A stretch of DNA of 64,000 nt, taken from Youhaiella tibetensis. Lineage in GTDB: Bacteria; Pseudomonadota; Alphaproteobacteria; Rhizobiales; Devosiaceae. Below are positions 44,424-54,593 of the stretch, piece by piece; within the stretch, counting starts at the first letter, position 1; every line of letters begins with the position of its first letter. Made by a program: the position numbers and the translations under genes. Under the pieces are notes generated by a model. The model saw only the letters and a program-made list of their open reading frames with translations, was not told the DNA's origin and did not search any database. The stretch is from positions 2,729,260 through 2,793,259 of the forward strand of contig NZ_CP041690.1 of assembly GCF_008000755.1 (NCBI RefSeq). The letters are read 5' to 3'.

Positions 44424-45398
44424 ATGGACAAGACGATCATGGATATCCCCGCCTCTATGCTGGCCGCCCGCGTCGCGCAATACGGCCCCGTGGACGCCAT
44501 TTCCCTTGACCGCATCCCCGTGCCGGAACCCGGCCCCGGAGAAGTCCTGATAAAGGTTTCGGCCGCTGGCGTCGGTCCCTGGGATGCTTGGATAAGGGCA
44601 GGCAAGAGCGCCCTGCCCCAACCCTTGCCGCTGACGCTTGGCGCCGATCTGTCGGGGGAGGTCGTTCGGGTCGGCGAGGGAAGCTCATCCCCGGCGGCCG
44701 GAGACTTGGTGTTCGGAGTGACCAATCCACGCTTCGTGGGCGCACAGGCCGAGTACGCCGTCTGCCAAAGCCGATCGGTTCAACGCAAACCCGCAGGGCT
44801 TGGCCACATCGAGGCGGCAGCGATACCCGTTGTTGCCGTCACGGCCTGGAGCATGGTCTTTGACTACGGCGCGATCCAACTCGGCCAGCGCGTCCTCGTA
44901 CATGGCGCGGCCGGCAATGTGGGAGCCTATGCGGTCCAGATGGCCAAGGCCGCCGGGGCCCAAGTCGTCGCAACCTGCTTTTCTGCCGATGTGGCGCGCG
45001 TGGAAGCTCTCGGTGCCGATGACGTCATCGACGTGTCGGTCGAGCCGTTCGCGGGTCGCGTCAAATATGCCGATGTCGTGCTCGACACGGTCGGCGGCGT
45101 GACCCAGACGGCCTCCTTCGACATCCTCGTTCCCGGTGGGCGGCTTGTCAGTTCCGTCTCCCCGCCCGACCAGGCTCTGGCAGCCGAGCACAGGGTCAAG
45201 GCCGATTTCTTTCTCGTCGATGTGACGGCCGAACGTCTCGCGCATGTCGCCGGCCTTGTGGAAACGCGAAAACTCCACGTCGCGATCGGCGAGATCCTGC
45301 CACTGCGCTCGGTTAGGCGTGCCCATGAAATGCTGGCCGGCGCTCCGCATCGGCCAGGCAAGATCGTACTCGAGGTCGGAACTGAAACGACGGATTGA
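44424..45398 (+). CDS. NADPH:quinone oxidoreductase-type MDR enzyme (no zinc site)
   Basis: A 324-residue medium-chain reductase with a GroES-like domain (about 1-130) and a Rossmann fold with HGAAGNVGAYAVQMAKAAGA (nucleotide motif at residues 160-167). The zinc cysteines of alcohol dehydrogenases are absent, so it belongs to the zinc-free QOR group. GAAGGAG precedes the ATG at 44424. It starts 48 bp after the hydrolase and is probably in the same transcript, under the AraC pair. Confidence 0.87.
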   Translation: MDKTIMDIPASMLAARVAQYGPVDAISLDRIPVPEPGPGEVLIKVSAAGVGPWDAWIRAGKSALPQPLPLTLGADLSGEVVRVGEGSSSPAAGDLVFGVTNPRFVGAQAEYAVCQSRSVQRKPAGLGHIEAAAIPVVAVTAWSMVFDYGAIQLGQRVLVHGAAGNVGAYAVQMAKAAGAQVVATCFSADVARVEALGADDVIDVSVEPFAGRVKYADVVLDTVGGVTQTASFDILVPGGRLVSSVSPPDQALAAEHRVKADFFLVDVTAERLAHVAGLVETRKLHVAIGEILPLRSVRRAHEMLAGAPHRPGKIVLEVGTETTD

Positions 45399-45460
45399 AG
45401 CTACGGTACGTCACCGCGATCCATCACCAGTCGTTCAACGATTTTCAGGAAAGGGCGGGT

Positions 45461-45545
45461 TGGTGGAGGGGACTGGATTCGAACCAGTGTACGCTAAGCG
45501 GTCAGATTTACAGTCTGATGGATTTAACCACTCTCCCACCCCTCC
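45461..45545 (-). tRNA. tRNA-Tyr (GTA anticodon)
   Basis: An 85-nt tRNA with a long variable arm (CCGCTTAGCGTACA region), acceptor GGAGGGG/CCCCTCC, an encoded CCA end and anticodon loop CTGTAAA. The promoter lies at 45613-45641. Confidence 0.97.
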
Positions 45546-45612
45546 ACAGCCAGCTATGCGCTGTGAACGCCGTAAGTGATCAGGACGGTGGGCTGTCCGA
45601 ACCACGGGGCGG

Positions 45613-45641
45613 TTTATGCTGATCGGGTCCGCGCCTGTCAA
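45613..45641 (-). promoter_or_regulatory. Candidate promoter of tRNA-Tyr
   Basis: On the minus strand a perfect -35 TTGACA, a 17-bp spacer and CATAAA. Transcription would start about 60 bp before the mature 5' end. It lies in the gap between rlmB and the tRNA. Confidence 0.65.
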
Positions 45642-45727
45642 CACCCATTCTTCCGTTTCTACCAATCCGCTCACAGCCATGGCGCGCTCGCCCTTGCTGG
45701 CCGAGGCCAAAGGCGGTAGGCAGCACC

Positions 45728-46477
45728 ATGAGCATCAACAAGTTTCCGCCCAAGCCCCGCCACGACCCCAATGACGGGCCCGTCTATCTTTATGGCCTGC
45801 ACACCGTGCGGGCGGCGCTGGACAACCCGCGCCGCAGCAAGCGCCAGCTTCTGGCAACGCCCAACGGCTTGATGCGCCTCAAGGAAAGCGGCGAGATCGG
45901 CAAGGTCTCCGTCAAGGAGACCACGCCCAAGGAACTCGACCGGCTGCTGGGCGGGGAAGCGGTACACCAGGGCGTCGCGCTCGAGGTCGACCCGGTCAAC
46001 CGTTTCGGACTGGACGACATCGATCCGCTGACCCTGGTCGTGGTGCTCGACCAGGTGACCGATCCCCACAATGTCGGGGCGATCCTGCGCACAGCCTGTG
46101 CCTTCGGCGCCGATGCAGTGATCACGACGGCCCGCTACGCCCCGCGCGAGACTGGTGTCATGGCCAAATCCGCCTCGGGCGCGCTCGATCTCGTGCCGCT
46201 GATCGAAGTCCGCAACCTGGGTGACGCGCTCGAAAAGCTCAAGCAGCGCGGGCTCTTAGTGCTCGGCTTTGATTCGGAAGCCGAAGCGCCGCTCAAGCCG
46301 CGCACCGACAATCGCCCGATGGCCATCGTGGTGGGATCTGAGGGCAAGGGTCTGCGCGAAAAGACCCGTGGGCTCTGCGACGAGATGGTGCGCCTCGAAA
46401 TGCCCGGGCCGATCAAGTCGCTCAATGTTTCCAACGCCACCGCCATCGCGCTGTTCGCAGCAACGGCCGCGCGCTAG
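45728..46477 (+). CDS. rlmB: 23S rRNA (guanosine-2'-O-)-methyltransferase RlmB family (TrmH/SpoU)
   Basis: A 249-residue SPOUT methyltransferase that methylates ribose of 23S rRNA G2251 in E. coli. The small N-terminal RNA-binding domain (YLYGLHTVRAALDNPRR) is followed by the trefoil-knot domain. That domain holds LDQVTDPHNVGAILRTACAFGADAVI, IVVGSEGKGLR and SLNVSNATAIALFA (motifs 1-3 of the SpoU family). It is divergent from tRNA-Tyr. The gene symbol is by family, since other TrmH paralogues exist. Confidence 0.9.
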   Translation: MSINKFPPKPRHDPNDGPVYLYGLHTVRAALDNPRRSKRQLLATPNGLMRLKESGEIGKVSVKETTPKELDRLLGGEAVHQGVALEVDPVNRFGLDDIDPLTLVVVLDQVTDPHNVGAILRTACAFGADAVITTARYAPRETGVMAKSASGALDLVPLIEVRNLGDALEKLKQRGLLVLGFDSEAEAPLKPRTDNRPMAIVVGSEGKGLREKTRGLCDEMVRLEMPGPIKSLNVSNATAIALFAATAAR

Positions 46478-46484
46478 CCCCCGC

Positions 46485-47327
46485 TCATTGGGTGCTGGCC
46501 GTCACCAGGTCTTCGCCGAACGGCCCCGGATCGCGCGACACCAGTTGCACGACCTTGTAGCCTCTGTCGGCAAGCGCCTGCAGGAACTCGGGCAATAACG
46601 CAGCGGTCACCGGGTGGATGTCGTGGAAGAGGATGATGCCGCTGCCACGCTTGTCGAGACGCGCCAGCGTCCGGTCGATGACCTCCTGCGGCGAGGACTT
46701 GAGGTAGTCCTGCGAATCCACCTGCACGCCGAGGACGATCAGGTTCTGCTCGCCCAGGCTCGCGCGCACCAGGCCGGTTTCGGCCAGGTAGGGAAAGCGG
46801 AAGAATGGTGAAAGCGCCCCGCCCGAGCCCTTGAGGGCCCGCGCCACAGCCGCCTCGCCCTTGTAGACATCGGCCATCGCCTCCTCCTGGGAGGCCTTGG
46901 CGAGGTTGAGATGCCCATAGGTGTGGCTGCCGATCGAATGCCCATGATCGGCGACGCTCCGCGCCACGGCGGGATAGCTGTCGGCCATCTTGCCGACCAT
47001 CAGGAACGTCGCCTTGACGTTGAAGGCGTCCAGCGTGCCCAGGATCGACTCCGTGCTGCCCTTGCGCGGCCCGTCGTCGAAGGTGAGGATCACCTCCCCC
47101 GGACGGAGCTGGATTTCGGCCGCCGAGGATACCACCAGCCTGCGCCCGGCGAGCGTCCCGCGCGGCACATGCCGCGGCGTCACTTCGGGCAAGGCCACGT
47201 AACTCCGTGCCATCGCCGGGGTGGCGGTAACAGGCGCAGCCAGTTCGGTTTCCTTGGGCGGGCGCGCGCAGCCTGCCATCGCAAGGGCAACGAGCGGAAC
47301 AAGGACGGCAAAACGCAGGCTCGACAC
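46485..47327 (-). CDS. Polysaccharide deacetylase-family lipoprotein (NodB domain)
   Basis: Carbohydrate esterase family 4 protein of 280 residues with a lipobox LAMAGC (Cys20), so it is anchored to the membrane outside the cytosol. The NodB domain has LTFDDGP at 81-87 (metal and catalytic Asp84-Asp85), SHTYGH with His135 and His139, and a C-terminal LFHDIHP. A complete metal triad suggests activity on peptidoglycan or an exopolysaccharide N-acetyl sugar. Which one is unknown. It ends 7 bp after the convergent rlmB stop. Confidence 0.87.
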   Translation of the reverse strand: MSSLRFAVLVPLVALAMAGCARPPKETELAAPVTATPAMARSYVALPEVTPRHVPRGTLAGRRLVVSSAAEIQLRPGEVILTFDDGPRKGSTESILGTLDAFNVKATFLMVGKMADSYPAVARSVADHGHSIGSHTYGHLNLAKASQEEAMADVYKGEAAVARALKGSGGALSPFFRFPYLAETGLVRASLGEQNLIVLGVQVDSQDYLKSSPQEVIDRTLARLDKRGSGIILFHDIHPVTAALLPEFLQALADRGYKVVQLVSRDPGPFGEDLVTASTQ

Positions 47328-47449
47328 GGGAGAAACACCTAAGGCATGAGACTGCCTGGAGTGTTACCCAGCATGGTTAATAAACGGTGCCACGCGGCCT
47401 ACCGACTTTGATTCGGCTACGCTTTTTGCGCGGCCTCACAACGGCGCCG

Positions 47450-47917
47450 TTAACCCTGGGCCTGCCGCGCCGCGCGCTGGGCAACCCTGTCCAGCGCCAC
47501 GAGAAACGCCGATCGGTCCTTGGCGGAAAAGCCGGGATTGTAGCCCTTGATCTCCCCGGTCTCGCGCAGGTGCTGCTTGAGGTCGCGCATGGCCAGCGCC
47601 ATGCCCATCGACTGCGGCGTGTATTCTCGCCCGGTCGGCCCGAGCACGTGGGCGCCGGCGGTCACCGCCCGGCTTGCCAGCGGCACATCAGCGGTGATGA
47701 CGAGATCGTTGGGCTGGCAATGCTCGATGATCCAGTCATCGGCCACGTCGGCCCCCTGCGGCACCACGACGGTGCGCACCATGGGATCGCGCGATGGCCG
47801 GATGCCGCCATTGGAGACGAACACCACCACCAGCCCGTAGCGCTCCCCTACCCGCTTGACCTCTTCCTTGACCGGAGAGGCATCGGCATCGACGTAGATG
47901 GTTGGCAGTTCCGTCAT
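47450..47917 (-). CDS. YaiI/YqxD-family protein (DUF188)
   Basis: A 155-residue protein of the YaiI/YqxD group with a PIN-like fold. The metal-type N-terminus IYVDADASPVKEEV, the central VADDWIIEHCQPNDLVITADVPLA and the C-terminal GPTGREYTP segment are present. Whether it is a nuclease is not established. It starts 1 bp after the DUF1345 stop region, so the two are co-transcribed. Confidence 0.88.
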   Translation of the reverse strand: MTELPTIYVDADASPVKEEVKRVGERYGLVVVFVSNGGIRPSRDPMVRTVVVPQGADVADDWIIEHCQPNDLVITADVPLASRAVTAGAHVLGPTGREYTPQSMGMALAMRDLKQHLRETGEIKGYNPGFSAKDRSAFLVALDRVAQRAARQAQG

Positions 47918-47918
47918 C

Positions 47919-48590
47919 TCACGAGCCCAGATTGACCACGAGATTGACCGTCGCGGCGATGATCAGGGTATTGAAGAAGAACGAGAAGATGCCGTGCAAC
48001 GCGACCAGCCTTTGCATGTGGACCGAAGTGATCGCCACGTCGGCGACCTGTGCCGTCATGCCGATCACGAAGGAAAAGTAAAGGAAGCTGGTGCCGCCCG
48101 GCTCCTTTCCGGTGGGGAAATCCAGCCCGCCGACCACCGCGTCCGCATCGTCATTGTCGGATTTGGCCTGGGGTACCGCGTAAAATTCGTAGGCATAGTG
48201 ATGGGCAGCCATCGCATGAACCATGAACCAGCCGAGAATGACCGCCAGCACCGCACCGGTCAGACGGAACACGTCGTTTGCACCACCTGAATTGATCAGC
48301 TGGAACAACGAAAACACCGCCGTCCCGACCACCACCAGCGTGGCGCCGAAGATCAGCATCACCGGAGCGTCGGATTCTGCCGCATGCAGCTTGAGGAATT
48401 TGGGGGACATGCCGGGAAAGTTTCGTAGCGCCATCACCAGGTAGACGATGAAGAACGCGATGCTGCCCACCGTGATCGCCTGGGCAGAGACGAAAATGGC
48501 CGACAGCGCGAAGGCCGCGAGGCCGACGACCACCGCCAGGTAGAACGACCGGTAGCGCTTGTGGCGCTTATGGGACCTGCTCTCGCTCAT
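47919..48590 (-). CDS. DUF1345 integral membrane protein
   Basis: A 223-residue inner-membrane protein with about five hydrophobic helices after a basic, cytosolic start ([10 protein letters not shown]). The C-terminal segment [24 protein letters not shown] and the acidic loop [15 protein letters not shown] are typical of DUF1345. No transport substrate is known. It forms a small minus-strand pair with the YaiI-like gene. Confidence 0.8.
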   Translation of the reverse strand: MSESRSHKRHKRYRSFYLAVVVGLAAFALSAIFVSAQAITVGSIAFFIVYLVMALRNFPGMSPKFLKLHAAESDAPVMLIFGATLVVVGTAVFSLFQLINSGGANDVFRLTGAVLAVILGWFMVHAMAAHHYAYEFYAVPQAKSDNDDADAVVGGLDFPTGKEPGGTSFLYFSFVIGMTAQVADVAITSVHMQRLVALHGIFSFFFNTLIIAATVNLVVNLGS

Positions 48591-48670
48591 GGCCGCTCCT
48601 CGTGCCGCCCTCGAACGATAGCGCCTTATCGCACAACAAGAAACCGAAGCGGCGGTTCCCCGGTCGCCCC

Positions 48671-49453
48671 TCAGGCCTTGAGCGCCCCCGGGCCCGGGAT
48701 CGCCCCCGCCGGCACCTTGCCCATGATGATCATGCCGAGCACTTCGTCCTTAGTGACGTCCGCCGTATTGGCCGTCCCCACCACCTTGCCGTTCTTCATC
48801 ACGCAGATGCGGTCCGCCAGGTCGAAGACGTCATGGATGTCGTGGCTGATGAGGAAGATCCCGATGCCCTCGGACTTGAGCTGTTTGATGAGATCGCCGA
48901 CCTGTGCCGTCTCTTGGGGCCCAAGTGCCGCCGTCGGCTCGTCCATGATCAGGATGCGGGCATTGAAGAGGATGGCGCGTGCAATCGCCACCGATTGCCG
49001 CTGCCCGCCCGAAAGCGCCTTCACCGGCTCCTTGAAGCGGCGGAAATTGGGGTTGAGGCGGCCCATGACCTCGCGCGCCTTGGCCTCCATCGCCACGTCA
49101 TCGAGCGTGCCGACGGCCGTGGTCAATTCGCGCCCGAGGAAGAGGTTAGCTGCCGCATCGACGTTATCGGCCACCGCCAGGGTCTGGTAGATCGTCTCGA
49201 TGCCGTAGCCTTTGGCGTCGCGCGGATTGTTGATCGTGGCTTCCTTGCCGTCGATCCGGATGATGCCGCTGTCGCGCTTGTAGGCGCCCGAGAGGATCTT
49301 GATCAGGGTCGACTTGCCGGCGCCGTTGTGGCCGAGCAGCCCAACCACTTCCCCCGGATAGAGTTCGAGCGAGGCATTCTCCACCGCGTGCAGGCCGCCG
49401 AAGGAGATGTTGATGTCCTCCAGTTCGACGAGCGGCGTCTTCTTGTCCAGCAT
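48671..49453 (-). CDS. xylG: Xylose-type sugar ABC transporter ATP-binding protein, single-domain
   Basis: ATPase subunit of a pentose importer. It has Walker [10 protein letters not shown] at 41-49, the LSGGQ signature at 147-151, Walker B ILIMDE at 167-172 and an SHD switch histidine. It has 260 residues and one nucleotide-binding domain, whereas E. coli XylG has two fused domains. Single-domain forms are common with FrcA-like systems in rhizobia. It lies 11 bp after the permease. The xyl label comes from the operon and the binding protein. Confidence 0.85.
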   Translation of the reverse strand: MLDKKTPLVELEDINISFGGLHAVENASLELYPGEVVGLLGHNGAGKSTLIKILSGAYKRDSGIIRIDGKEATINNPRDAKGYGIETIYQTLAVADNVDAAANLFLGRELTTAVGTLDDVAMEAKAREVMGRLNPNFRRFKEPVKALSGGQRQSVAIARAILFNARILIMDEPTAALGPQETAQVGDLIKQLKSEGIGIFLISHDIHDVFDLADRICVMKNGKVVGTANTADVTKDEVLGMIIMGKVPAGAIPGPGALKA

Positions 49454-49464
49454 AACCGGTACCC

Positions 49465-50778
49465 CTAGTTGGACTTGCGGCGGTAGAGCGTGTCCAGCCA
49501 CACCGCGAGAACGAGGACGATGCCCACCACGATCGATTGCAGCGGGCTGTCGATGCCCAACAGCACCATGCCAGACTGCAGCGACTGCATGACCAGCGCG
49601 CCGATCATGGCGCCCACGATGGTGCCCACCCCGCCGGCCAGCGACGTGCCGCCGATGACCGCGGCAGCGATCACGTAGAGTTCGTCGAACGTCCCCAGCG
49701 CGTTGGTCGCGGCGTTGAGGCGCGCCGAGGAAATGGCGGCGCCTATGGCGCAGAGCGCCCCCATGAGGATGAAAATCTTGACCGTGACCCAGCGGGTATT
49801 GATGCCTGCCAGCTCCGCCGCCTCGGGATTGCCGCCCATGGCGAAGACGTAGCGCCCGAAGCGGGTGCGCGTGGCGATGAACGTCATCACGATGCCCACA
49901 CCCAGTGCGATCAGCACCGGAATGGCGATGCCGTGGGAAATGAAGAGCCCGCCCTCGGGCACGGTCAGGTTATTGGCGGCAGCGTAGTTCGCCGCAATGC
50001 GCGAGGGCCAGGGATAGGCATTGGCGACCGCAACGGCGGCCAGCGCCACGCCGCACCCGAGCACGCCCAGCACGACCTCGGCCCAGATCGGACGTTGCGG
50101 GAAATTGAAGCGATGGCGCTGCCTTCGCCCCACATAGAGGCTGATGACGATGCCCACGCAGATGATGATGCCCACGATCCAGCTCGCCCAGAAGCCGATG
50201 GAACCGGCAGGCCCGCCGCCCATGAGCTGGAAGGTCTGGTCGAGCGGCGCGACGGTTCGGCCCGAGGTGACCCACCAGGCCGCACCGCGCCAGATGAGAT
50301 AGCCGCCCAGCGTCACGATGAACGCCGGCACGCGCAGGTAAGCGATGATGATGCCTTGCAGCGCCCCGATGCCCATGCCGACCACGAGGCCGAACGAAAG
50401 CGTCAGGATCCAGATGGCGGGATGGCCGAGCCCCAGGTAGCGCGGCAGGATATCCACCTGCATCACGCCCATGAGCATGCCCACCACGCCCAGGATCGAG
50501 CCGACCGAAAGGTCGATATTGCGCGTCACGATGACCAGCACCATGCCCGTCGCCATGATGGAAACGGAGGCGGTCTGCACCGACAGGTTCCACAGGTTGC
50601 GCGGCGTCAGGAACACGCCCCCCGACAGGAAATGGAACCCCAGCCAGATCAGCAGCAGCGCGCCGATCATGCCCAGAAGTCTCGTATCGAGTTCGGTTGC
50701 GGTCAGAAATTTCTGGATTGGCCCCATGCCCGCGCTCGAAACGCGCTGGCTTGCCGGTGCGGCATGCTGATCGACCAT
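49465..50778 (-). CDS. xylH: Xylose-type sugar ABC transporter permease
   Basis: Inner-membrane permease of the ribose/xylose branched-type family, 437 residues with about ten or more helices. The [16 protein letters not shown] and [29 protein letters not shown] segments are the family signature for interaction with the ATPase. Start at 50778 has GGGGAG 4-7 nt upstream. An extension upstream into the xylF gap was not used. The gap to xylF is 91 bp. Confidence 0.88.
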   Translation of the reverse strand: MVDQHAAPASQRVSSAGMGPIQKFLTATELDTRLLGMIGALLLIWLGFHFLSGGVFLTPRNLWNLSVQTASVSIMATGMVLVIVTRNIDLSVGSILGVVGMLMGVMQVDILPRYLGLGHPAIWILTLSFGLVVGMGIGALQGIIIAYLRVPAFIVTLGGYLIWRGAAWWVTSGRTVAPLDQTFQLMGGGPAGSIGFWASWIVGIIICVGIVISLYVGRRQRHRFNFPQRPIWAEVVLGVLGCGVALAAVAVANAYPWPSRIAANYAAANNLTVPEGGLFISHGIAIPVLIALGVGIVMTFIATRTRFGRYVFAMGGNPEAAELAGINTRWVTVKIFILMGALCAIGAAISSARLNAATNALGTFDELYVIAAAVIGGTSLAGGVGTIVGAMIGALVMQSLQSGMVLLGIDSPLQSIVVGIVLVLAVWLDTLYRRKSN

Positions 50779-50869
50779 CTCACTCCCCTGCGTGCTGACC
50801 TGTTGAGAGGCGCGGTGCCGCAACCATGGCCGCGGCACCGCCCTCCCGGTCAGCTTATTATCCGGCAGA

Positions 50870-51910
50870 TCAGTTGCAGGCAGCAACCTTGCCCGCAGGC
50901 ACGCCCTGGCACACCACATCCTTGGTCACCCAACCGGCGTCGATGACGACGTTGAGGTTGTCCTTGGTGATGGCGACGGGAGCGAGGAACACCGCGTTCA
51001 TCTCGACGCCCTTCGGGCCGCCCGAGAACTTGGTGGCGCCTTCGACCTTGTCGAGGGCCGTGCCCTTGGCGAGTTCGAGAGCGATCTCGGCGGCCTTCTT
51101 GCCCAGCTCGCGCGCGTCCTTCCAGACCGAGACGGTCTGCGTGCCGAGCGCGATGCGGTTGAGCGCGGCGTGGTCGCCGTCCTGGCCGGAAACCGGCACG
51201 GACCCGGCCAGACCCTGGGCCGCCAGCGCGGCAATGGCGCCGCCGGCGGTGCCGTCATTGGAGGCGACGACCGCGTCGACCTTGTTGTCGTTGGCCGTCA
51301 GGAACTGCTCCATGTTCTTCTGGGCATTTTCCGGCAGCCAGCCATCGGTATAGGCCTCGCCGACATTCTTGATGTCGCCCTTGTCGATGGCGTCCTTGAG
51401 CACTTCCATCTGGCCGGCGAACAGGAAGTCGGCATTCGGATCGGCGCTCGAGCCCTTGATGAAGACGTAGTTGCCCTTGGGCGCCACGTCATAGACGGCC
51501 TTGGCCTGCAGGCGCCCCACTTCCTTGTTGTCGAAGGTGAGGTAGAAGGCTTGCGGGTTCTCGATCAGTCGGTCGTACCCGACCACCGGCACGCCCTCGG
51601 AAACCGCGGCCTGGATGGCCGGCCCGATGGCGTCCGAATCCTGGGCCAGCACGATGAGCGCATTGGCGCCCTGCGAGATCAGGCTCTCGATATCGGTAAG
51701 CTGCTTGGTCGGCGACGACTGGGCGTCGGCCGAGATGTACTTGGCCCCGGCTGCCTCGAGCGCCGACTTGATGGCCGCTTCGTCGGTCTTCCAGCGCTCT
51801 TCCTGGAAATTGGACCACGACACGCCCACGACCATCTCCTGCGCGAACGCGATGCTGGCCGTGCTGATCAAAACGGTCGTCGACAGCGCGACCGCCAGAA
51901 ACTTCTTCAT
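50870..51910 (-). CDS. xylF: D-xylose-type periplasmic binding protein
   Basis: Periplasmic sugar-binding protein (type I) of 346 residues with a signal peptide ending AFA-Q at residue 23. The N-terminal segment [25 protein letters not shown] is the XylF hallmark, and the ligand contacts YDRLIENP and [10 protein letters not shown] are present. GGGAGGACATC precedes the ATG. It is first in the xylF-xylH-xylG transcript and divergent from the ROK regulator. The ligand is predicted as xylose by family only. Confidence 0.9.
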   Translation of the reverse strand: MKKFLAVALSTTVLISTASIAFAQEMVVGVSWSNFQEERWKTDEAAIKSALEAAGAKYISADAQSSPTKQLTDIESLISQGANALIVLAQDSDAIGPAIQAAVSEGVPVVGYDRLIENPQAFYLTFDNKEVGRLQAKAVYDVAPKGNYVFIKGSSADPNADFLFAGQMEVLKDAIDKGDIKNVGEAYTDGWLPENAQKNMEQFLTANDNKVDAVVASNDGTAGGAIAALAAQGLAGSVPVSGQDGDHAALNRIALGTQTVSVWKDARELGKKAAEIALELAKGTALDKVEGATKFSGGPKGVEMNAVFLAPVAITKDNLNVVIDAGWVTKDVVCQGVPAGKVAACN

Positions 51911-51989
51911 GATGTCCTCCCATCGGCGGCTCAGGCCGCCACCCAAACGCACCAGCGCCACCCTCCTCAGGCGCGGCATCTGGCCGAAA

Positions 51990-52009
51990 GAGCATTTCTT
52001 TCAATGCTC
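51990..52009. promoter_or_regulatory. Palindrome at the xylF start site, candidate ROK operator
   Basis: GAGCATT and AATGCTC arms with a 6-bp centre. On the minus strand it begins right at the predicted start of transcription from TTGACT at 52041-52046 and CAATCA at 52017-52022 (18-bp spacer). A repressor bound here would block xylF-xylH-xylG. Binding by the adjacent ROK protein is inferred from position. Confidence 0.5.
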
Positions 52010-52051
52010 GAAAAAATGATTGCCATGCCACGGACTTGGGAGTCAACATCA

Positions 52052-52068
52052 ATTTCGATACCCGAAAT
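52052..52068. promoter_or_regulatory. Second palindrome in the xylF/ROK divergent region
   Basis: ATTTCG, five bases, CGAAAT: a perfect 6+6 inverted repeat placed just upstream of the minus-strand -35 box (52041-52046). It could be an operator for ROK or another factor acting on both promoters. Confidence 0.45.
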
Positions 52069-52119
52069 AAATCATTGGTGCGGTATCGACGGGCGGGAAA
52101 CCGCTGGGAGGAACGGCGT

Positions 52120-53349
52120 TTGGCGCGCCATGTGAGCGACAGCGATACGGTGCGGCGGCAAAACCGCGGCCTCGTGCTGGAAGCCCTGCGGCTTTCCGGT
52201 CCGCTCTCGCGCACCCAGCTTGCGGCCGAAACCGGCTTGAGCCACGCCACGATCACCGCCATCACCCAGGACATGGTGGCGCAGAACCTGCTGCGCGACC
52301 TGCCTGCCGAGCGCCCTGAAGGCAAGAGTCGTGGCCGCCCCGCGGTCGATATCGGTTTCAACCGCGCCGCCGCCTACGTGGCCCTGGTCGAGGTCGACGT
52401 GAACCGAACCCGCCTATCCCTTGTCGACTATGGCGGCACGCTGGTGGACCGGGTGGAATTCGCCAACGACGCGGCAACCTTCCGGGACACCCCTGCCCCC
52501 GATCACCTGGCCGCGCGTATCGAGCAATTGCGCGCCCGCAATCCGCAGGAGGCACCGCGCCTGCGCCGCATTGCCATTTCGCTCCAGGGCATTCTCGATC
52601 GCGATGGCGCCAGCCTCAAATGGTCGCCGGTCGCCCACCTGGCTGGCCACGACATCGCCGGGGCGCTTTCGGCGCGCTTTGCGATGCCTGTCTCGCTCTA
52701 TAAGCGCGGGCGCCTTCTGGCCGAGGGCACGCGCTGGCTCGATCCGGACCTGCGCGACGCGGGCGTTGCCACCGTCTTCGTCGGCTCGACCGTCGCCATG
52801 GGCATCACCTTCAGTGGCGAAGTGACGGGCCGCGACCATGAGGGCGCCACCGAATTCGGCCACATGAACCACATCCCCGACGGAGCCCTTTGCCGATGCG
52901 GCATGCGCGGATGCGTCGAGGCCTACGCCGCCGACTACGGCATCCTGCGCGCCGCCTACTCGGTGCCCGACCATCACGCGCCCGCCGCCACGGTTCCCCC
53001 GGCACAGTACGAGGGCCTGATCGACCGCGCGCACCAGGGCGACAGGGCCGTGACGCATGCCTTCAACCTCGCCGGCCGCGCCATTGGCTTCGGCCTGAAC
53101 CGCCTGATGGCGGTGTTCGACCCGGCCCATATCGTGATCGTGGGCCCGGGCGCACGCGCCTTTCCGTTCATGCGAGCCGAAATAGAGGCTGCCCTCTCCG
53201 CCTCCCTCGTCTGCCGCGTCAACGGCATGCCGCAGATGCAGACGCATCTGGACGAAAGTGAGCCGATCTTTCGTGGGCTGACCATGAAGGCCCTCCACGA
53301 GGTGGATCAGGGGGAGTTCGCCCTGCTCGCCGCCTCCGAGTCCCTGTAG
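52120..53349 (+). CDS. ROK-family transcriptional regulator (XylR-like)
   Basis: Predicted sugar-responsive repressor with an N-terminal winged helix (about residues 18-57, [20 protein letters not shown]) and a ROK sugar-kinase-like domain. It has FGHMNH at 247-251 and the zinc motif CRCGMRGC at 258-265. A TTG at 52120 has GGGAGG 8 nt upstream and is my chosen start (409 residues). An upstream TTG at 52036 lacks a ribosome site. It stands divergent from xylF, so xylose control is likely. Its 3' end overlaps the epimerase gene by 43 bp. Confidence 0.85.
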   Translation: MARHVSDSDTVRRQNRGLVLEALRLSGPLSRTQLAAETGLSHATITAITQDMVAQNLLRDLPAERPEGKSRGRPAVDIGFNRAAAYVALVEVDVNRTRLSLVDYGGTLVDRVEFANDAATFRDTPAPDHLAARIEQLRARNPQEAPRLRRIAISLQGILDRDGASLKWSPVAHLAGHDIAGALSARFAMPVSLYKRGRLLAEGTRWLDPDLRDAGVATVFVGSTVAMGITFSGEVTGRDHEGATEFGHMNHIPDGALCRCGMRGCVEAYAADYGILRAAYSVPDHHAPAATVPPAQYEGLIDRAHQGDRAVTHAFNLAGRAIGFGLNRLMAVFDPAHIVIVGPGARAFPFMRAEIEAALSASLVCRVNGMPQMQTHLDESEPIFRGLTMKALHEVDQGEFALLAASESL

Positions 53350-54335
53350 GCCCGATACCAGGCCACGAATTCTCCGACCGTTTGCTCCAGCGGCGTTTGC
53401 GGCACGAAGCCCGTCAGCGCCTCGAGCAGGCGATTATCGGCATAGGTCTCCACCGCATCGCCTGGTTGCATGGGCAACATGGTCTTGAGCGCCGACCGGC
53501 CCACGGCACGCTCGATCGTCTCGATCAGCGCCATCAACTCCACCGACCGGCCGCCCGCGATATTGACCACGCGCCAGGGCGCCACCGGCGAGATGGAGTC
53601 GAACGGCCCCACGATCTCCCCCGCTTTCGGCGCCACCCCGGCGAGCCGCACGATCGCCTCCACCAGGTCGCCGACATCGGTCGCGTCCCGCCGCATGCGG
53701 CCTTCGCCATAAACCTCGATCGGCCGCCCCGCCTCGATGGCATCCACGAACTTGTAGAGCGCCATGTCCGGCCGTCCCCATGGGCCGTAGACGGTGAAGA
53801 ACCGGAAGCAGGTGGTCGGCATGCCGTTCAGATGCGCCGCCGAATGGGCCATCGCCTCGGTCGCCCGCTTGCTCGCCGCGTAGAGCGACACGGGAAAATC
53901 AGTGCGATCCGTCTCGGCGAACGGCAGTTTCGCGTTGCCGCCATAGACGGAACTGGACGAAGCCACCAGCACATGGCGCGGCCGCGCCGGCCGCACGGCA
54001 TCGAGCAGGTTGAACGTCCCGACAAGATTGGAACTGAGATAGCTCTGCGGGTTTTCGAGGCTGTAGCGCACCCCCGCCTGTGCCGCCAGATGCACCACTA
54101 CCTCCGGCCGCGCCGCCGCCACCGCCGTATCGAGCGCGGCGCGATCCTCAAGCATCGCCTCGGTGAAAACGTATCCGGCATGCCCCAGAAGCTCGCCATT
54201 GCGCGCCGCCTTGAGGCGCACGTCGTAGTAAGGCGTCAGCCCATCGAACCCGAAGACCTCATGCCCATCCTCAAGCAGCCGCCGCGCCAGGTGAAATCCG
54301 ATGAAGCCGGCCGTACCGGTAATGAAAAAACGCAA
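53307..54335 (-). CDS. NAD-dependent nucleotide-sugar epimerase, UDP-glucuronate 4-epimerase-like
   Basis: Extended SDR enzyme of 342 residues with GTAGFIG at 7-13 and the catalytic YAASK at residues 152-156. It also has [13 protein letters not shown] and the C-terminal region typical of UDP-GlcA epimerases. A TTG start at 54335 gives the standard [13 protein letters not shown] start and has GGGGAG 7 nt upstream. An ATG-led extension to 54413 is unlike the family. Its product probably feeds cell-surface polysaccharide. Converges with the ROK gene, overlapping by 43 bp. Confidence 0.88.
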   Translation of the reverse strand: MRFFITGTAGFIGFHLARRLLEDGHEVFGFDGLTPYYDVRLKAARNGELLGHAGYVFTEAMLEDRAALDTAVAAARPEVVVHLAAQAGVRYSLENPQSYLSSNLVGTFNLLDAVRPARPRHVLVASSSSVYGGNAKLPFAETDRTDFPVSLYAASKRATEAMAHSAAHLNGMPTTCFRFFTVYGPWGRPDMALYKFVDAIEAGRPIEVYGEGRMRRDATDVGDLVEAIVRLAGVAPKAGEIVGPFDSISPVAPWRVVNIAGGRSVELMALIETIERAVGRSALKTMLPMQPGDAVETYADNRLLEALTGFVPQTPLEQTVGEFVAWYRAYRDSEAASRANSP

Positions 54336-54425
54336 CGCCTGGCTCCCCGGCCCCAACCCGCGCGAAGTTAGCGCGCCACCCACCGGCCCGTCCACAACAG
54401 GGGACCGAACCACGCCAATCTATGG

Positions 54426-54454
54426 TTGCAAAACACCCCTGCCGTCGGTACTTA
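54426..54454 (+). promoter_or_regulatory. Candidate promoter of tRNA-Thr
   Basis: TTGCAA at 54426-54431, 17-bp spacer, TACTTA at 54449-54454, then the mature tRNA 5' end at 54464. The layout is right for a tRNA promoter. Confidence 0.55.
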
Positions 54455-54463
54455 CCGCTTCGG

Positions 54464-54539
<76 letters not shown>

Positions 54540-54593
54540 TCAAATCCCGACAGTCGCTGCCCATTTGCCCGCCCCATGCTCGAGGCGCGCCGG

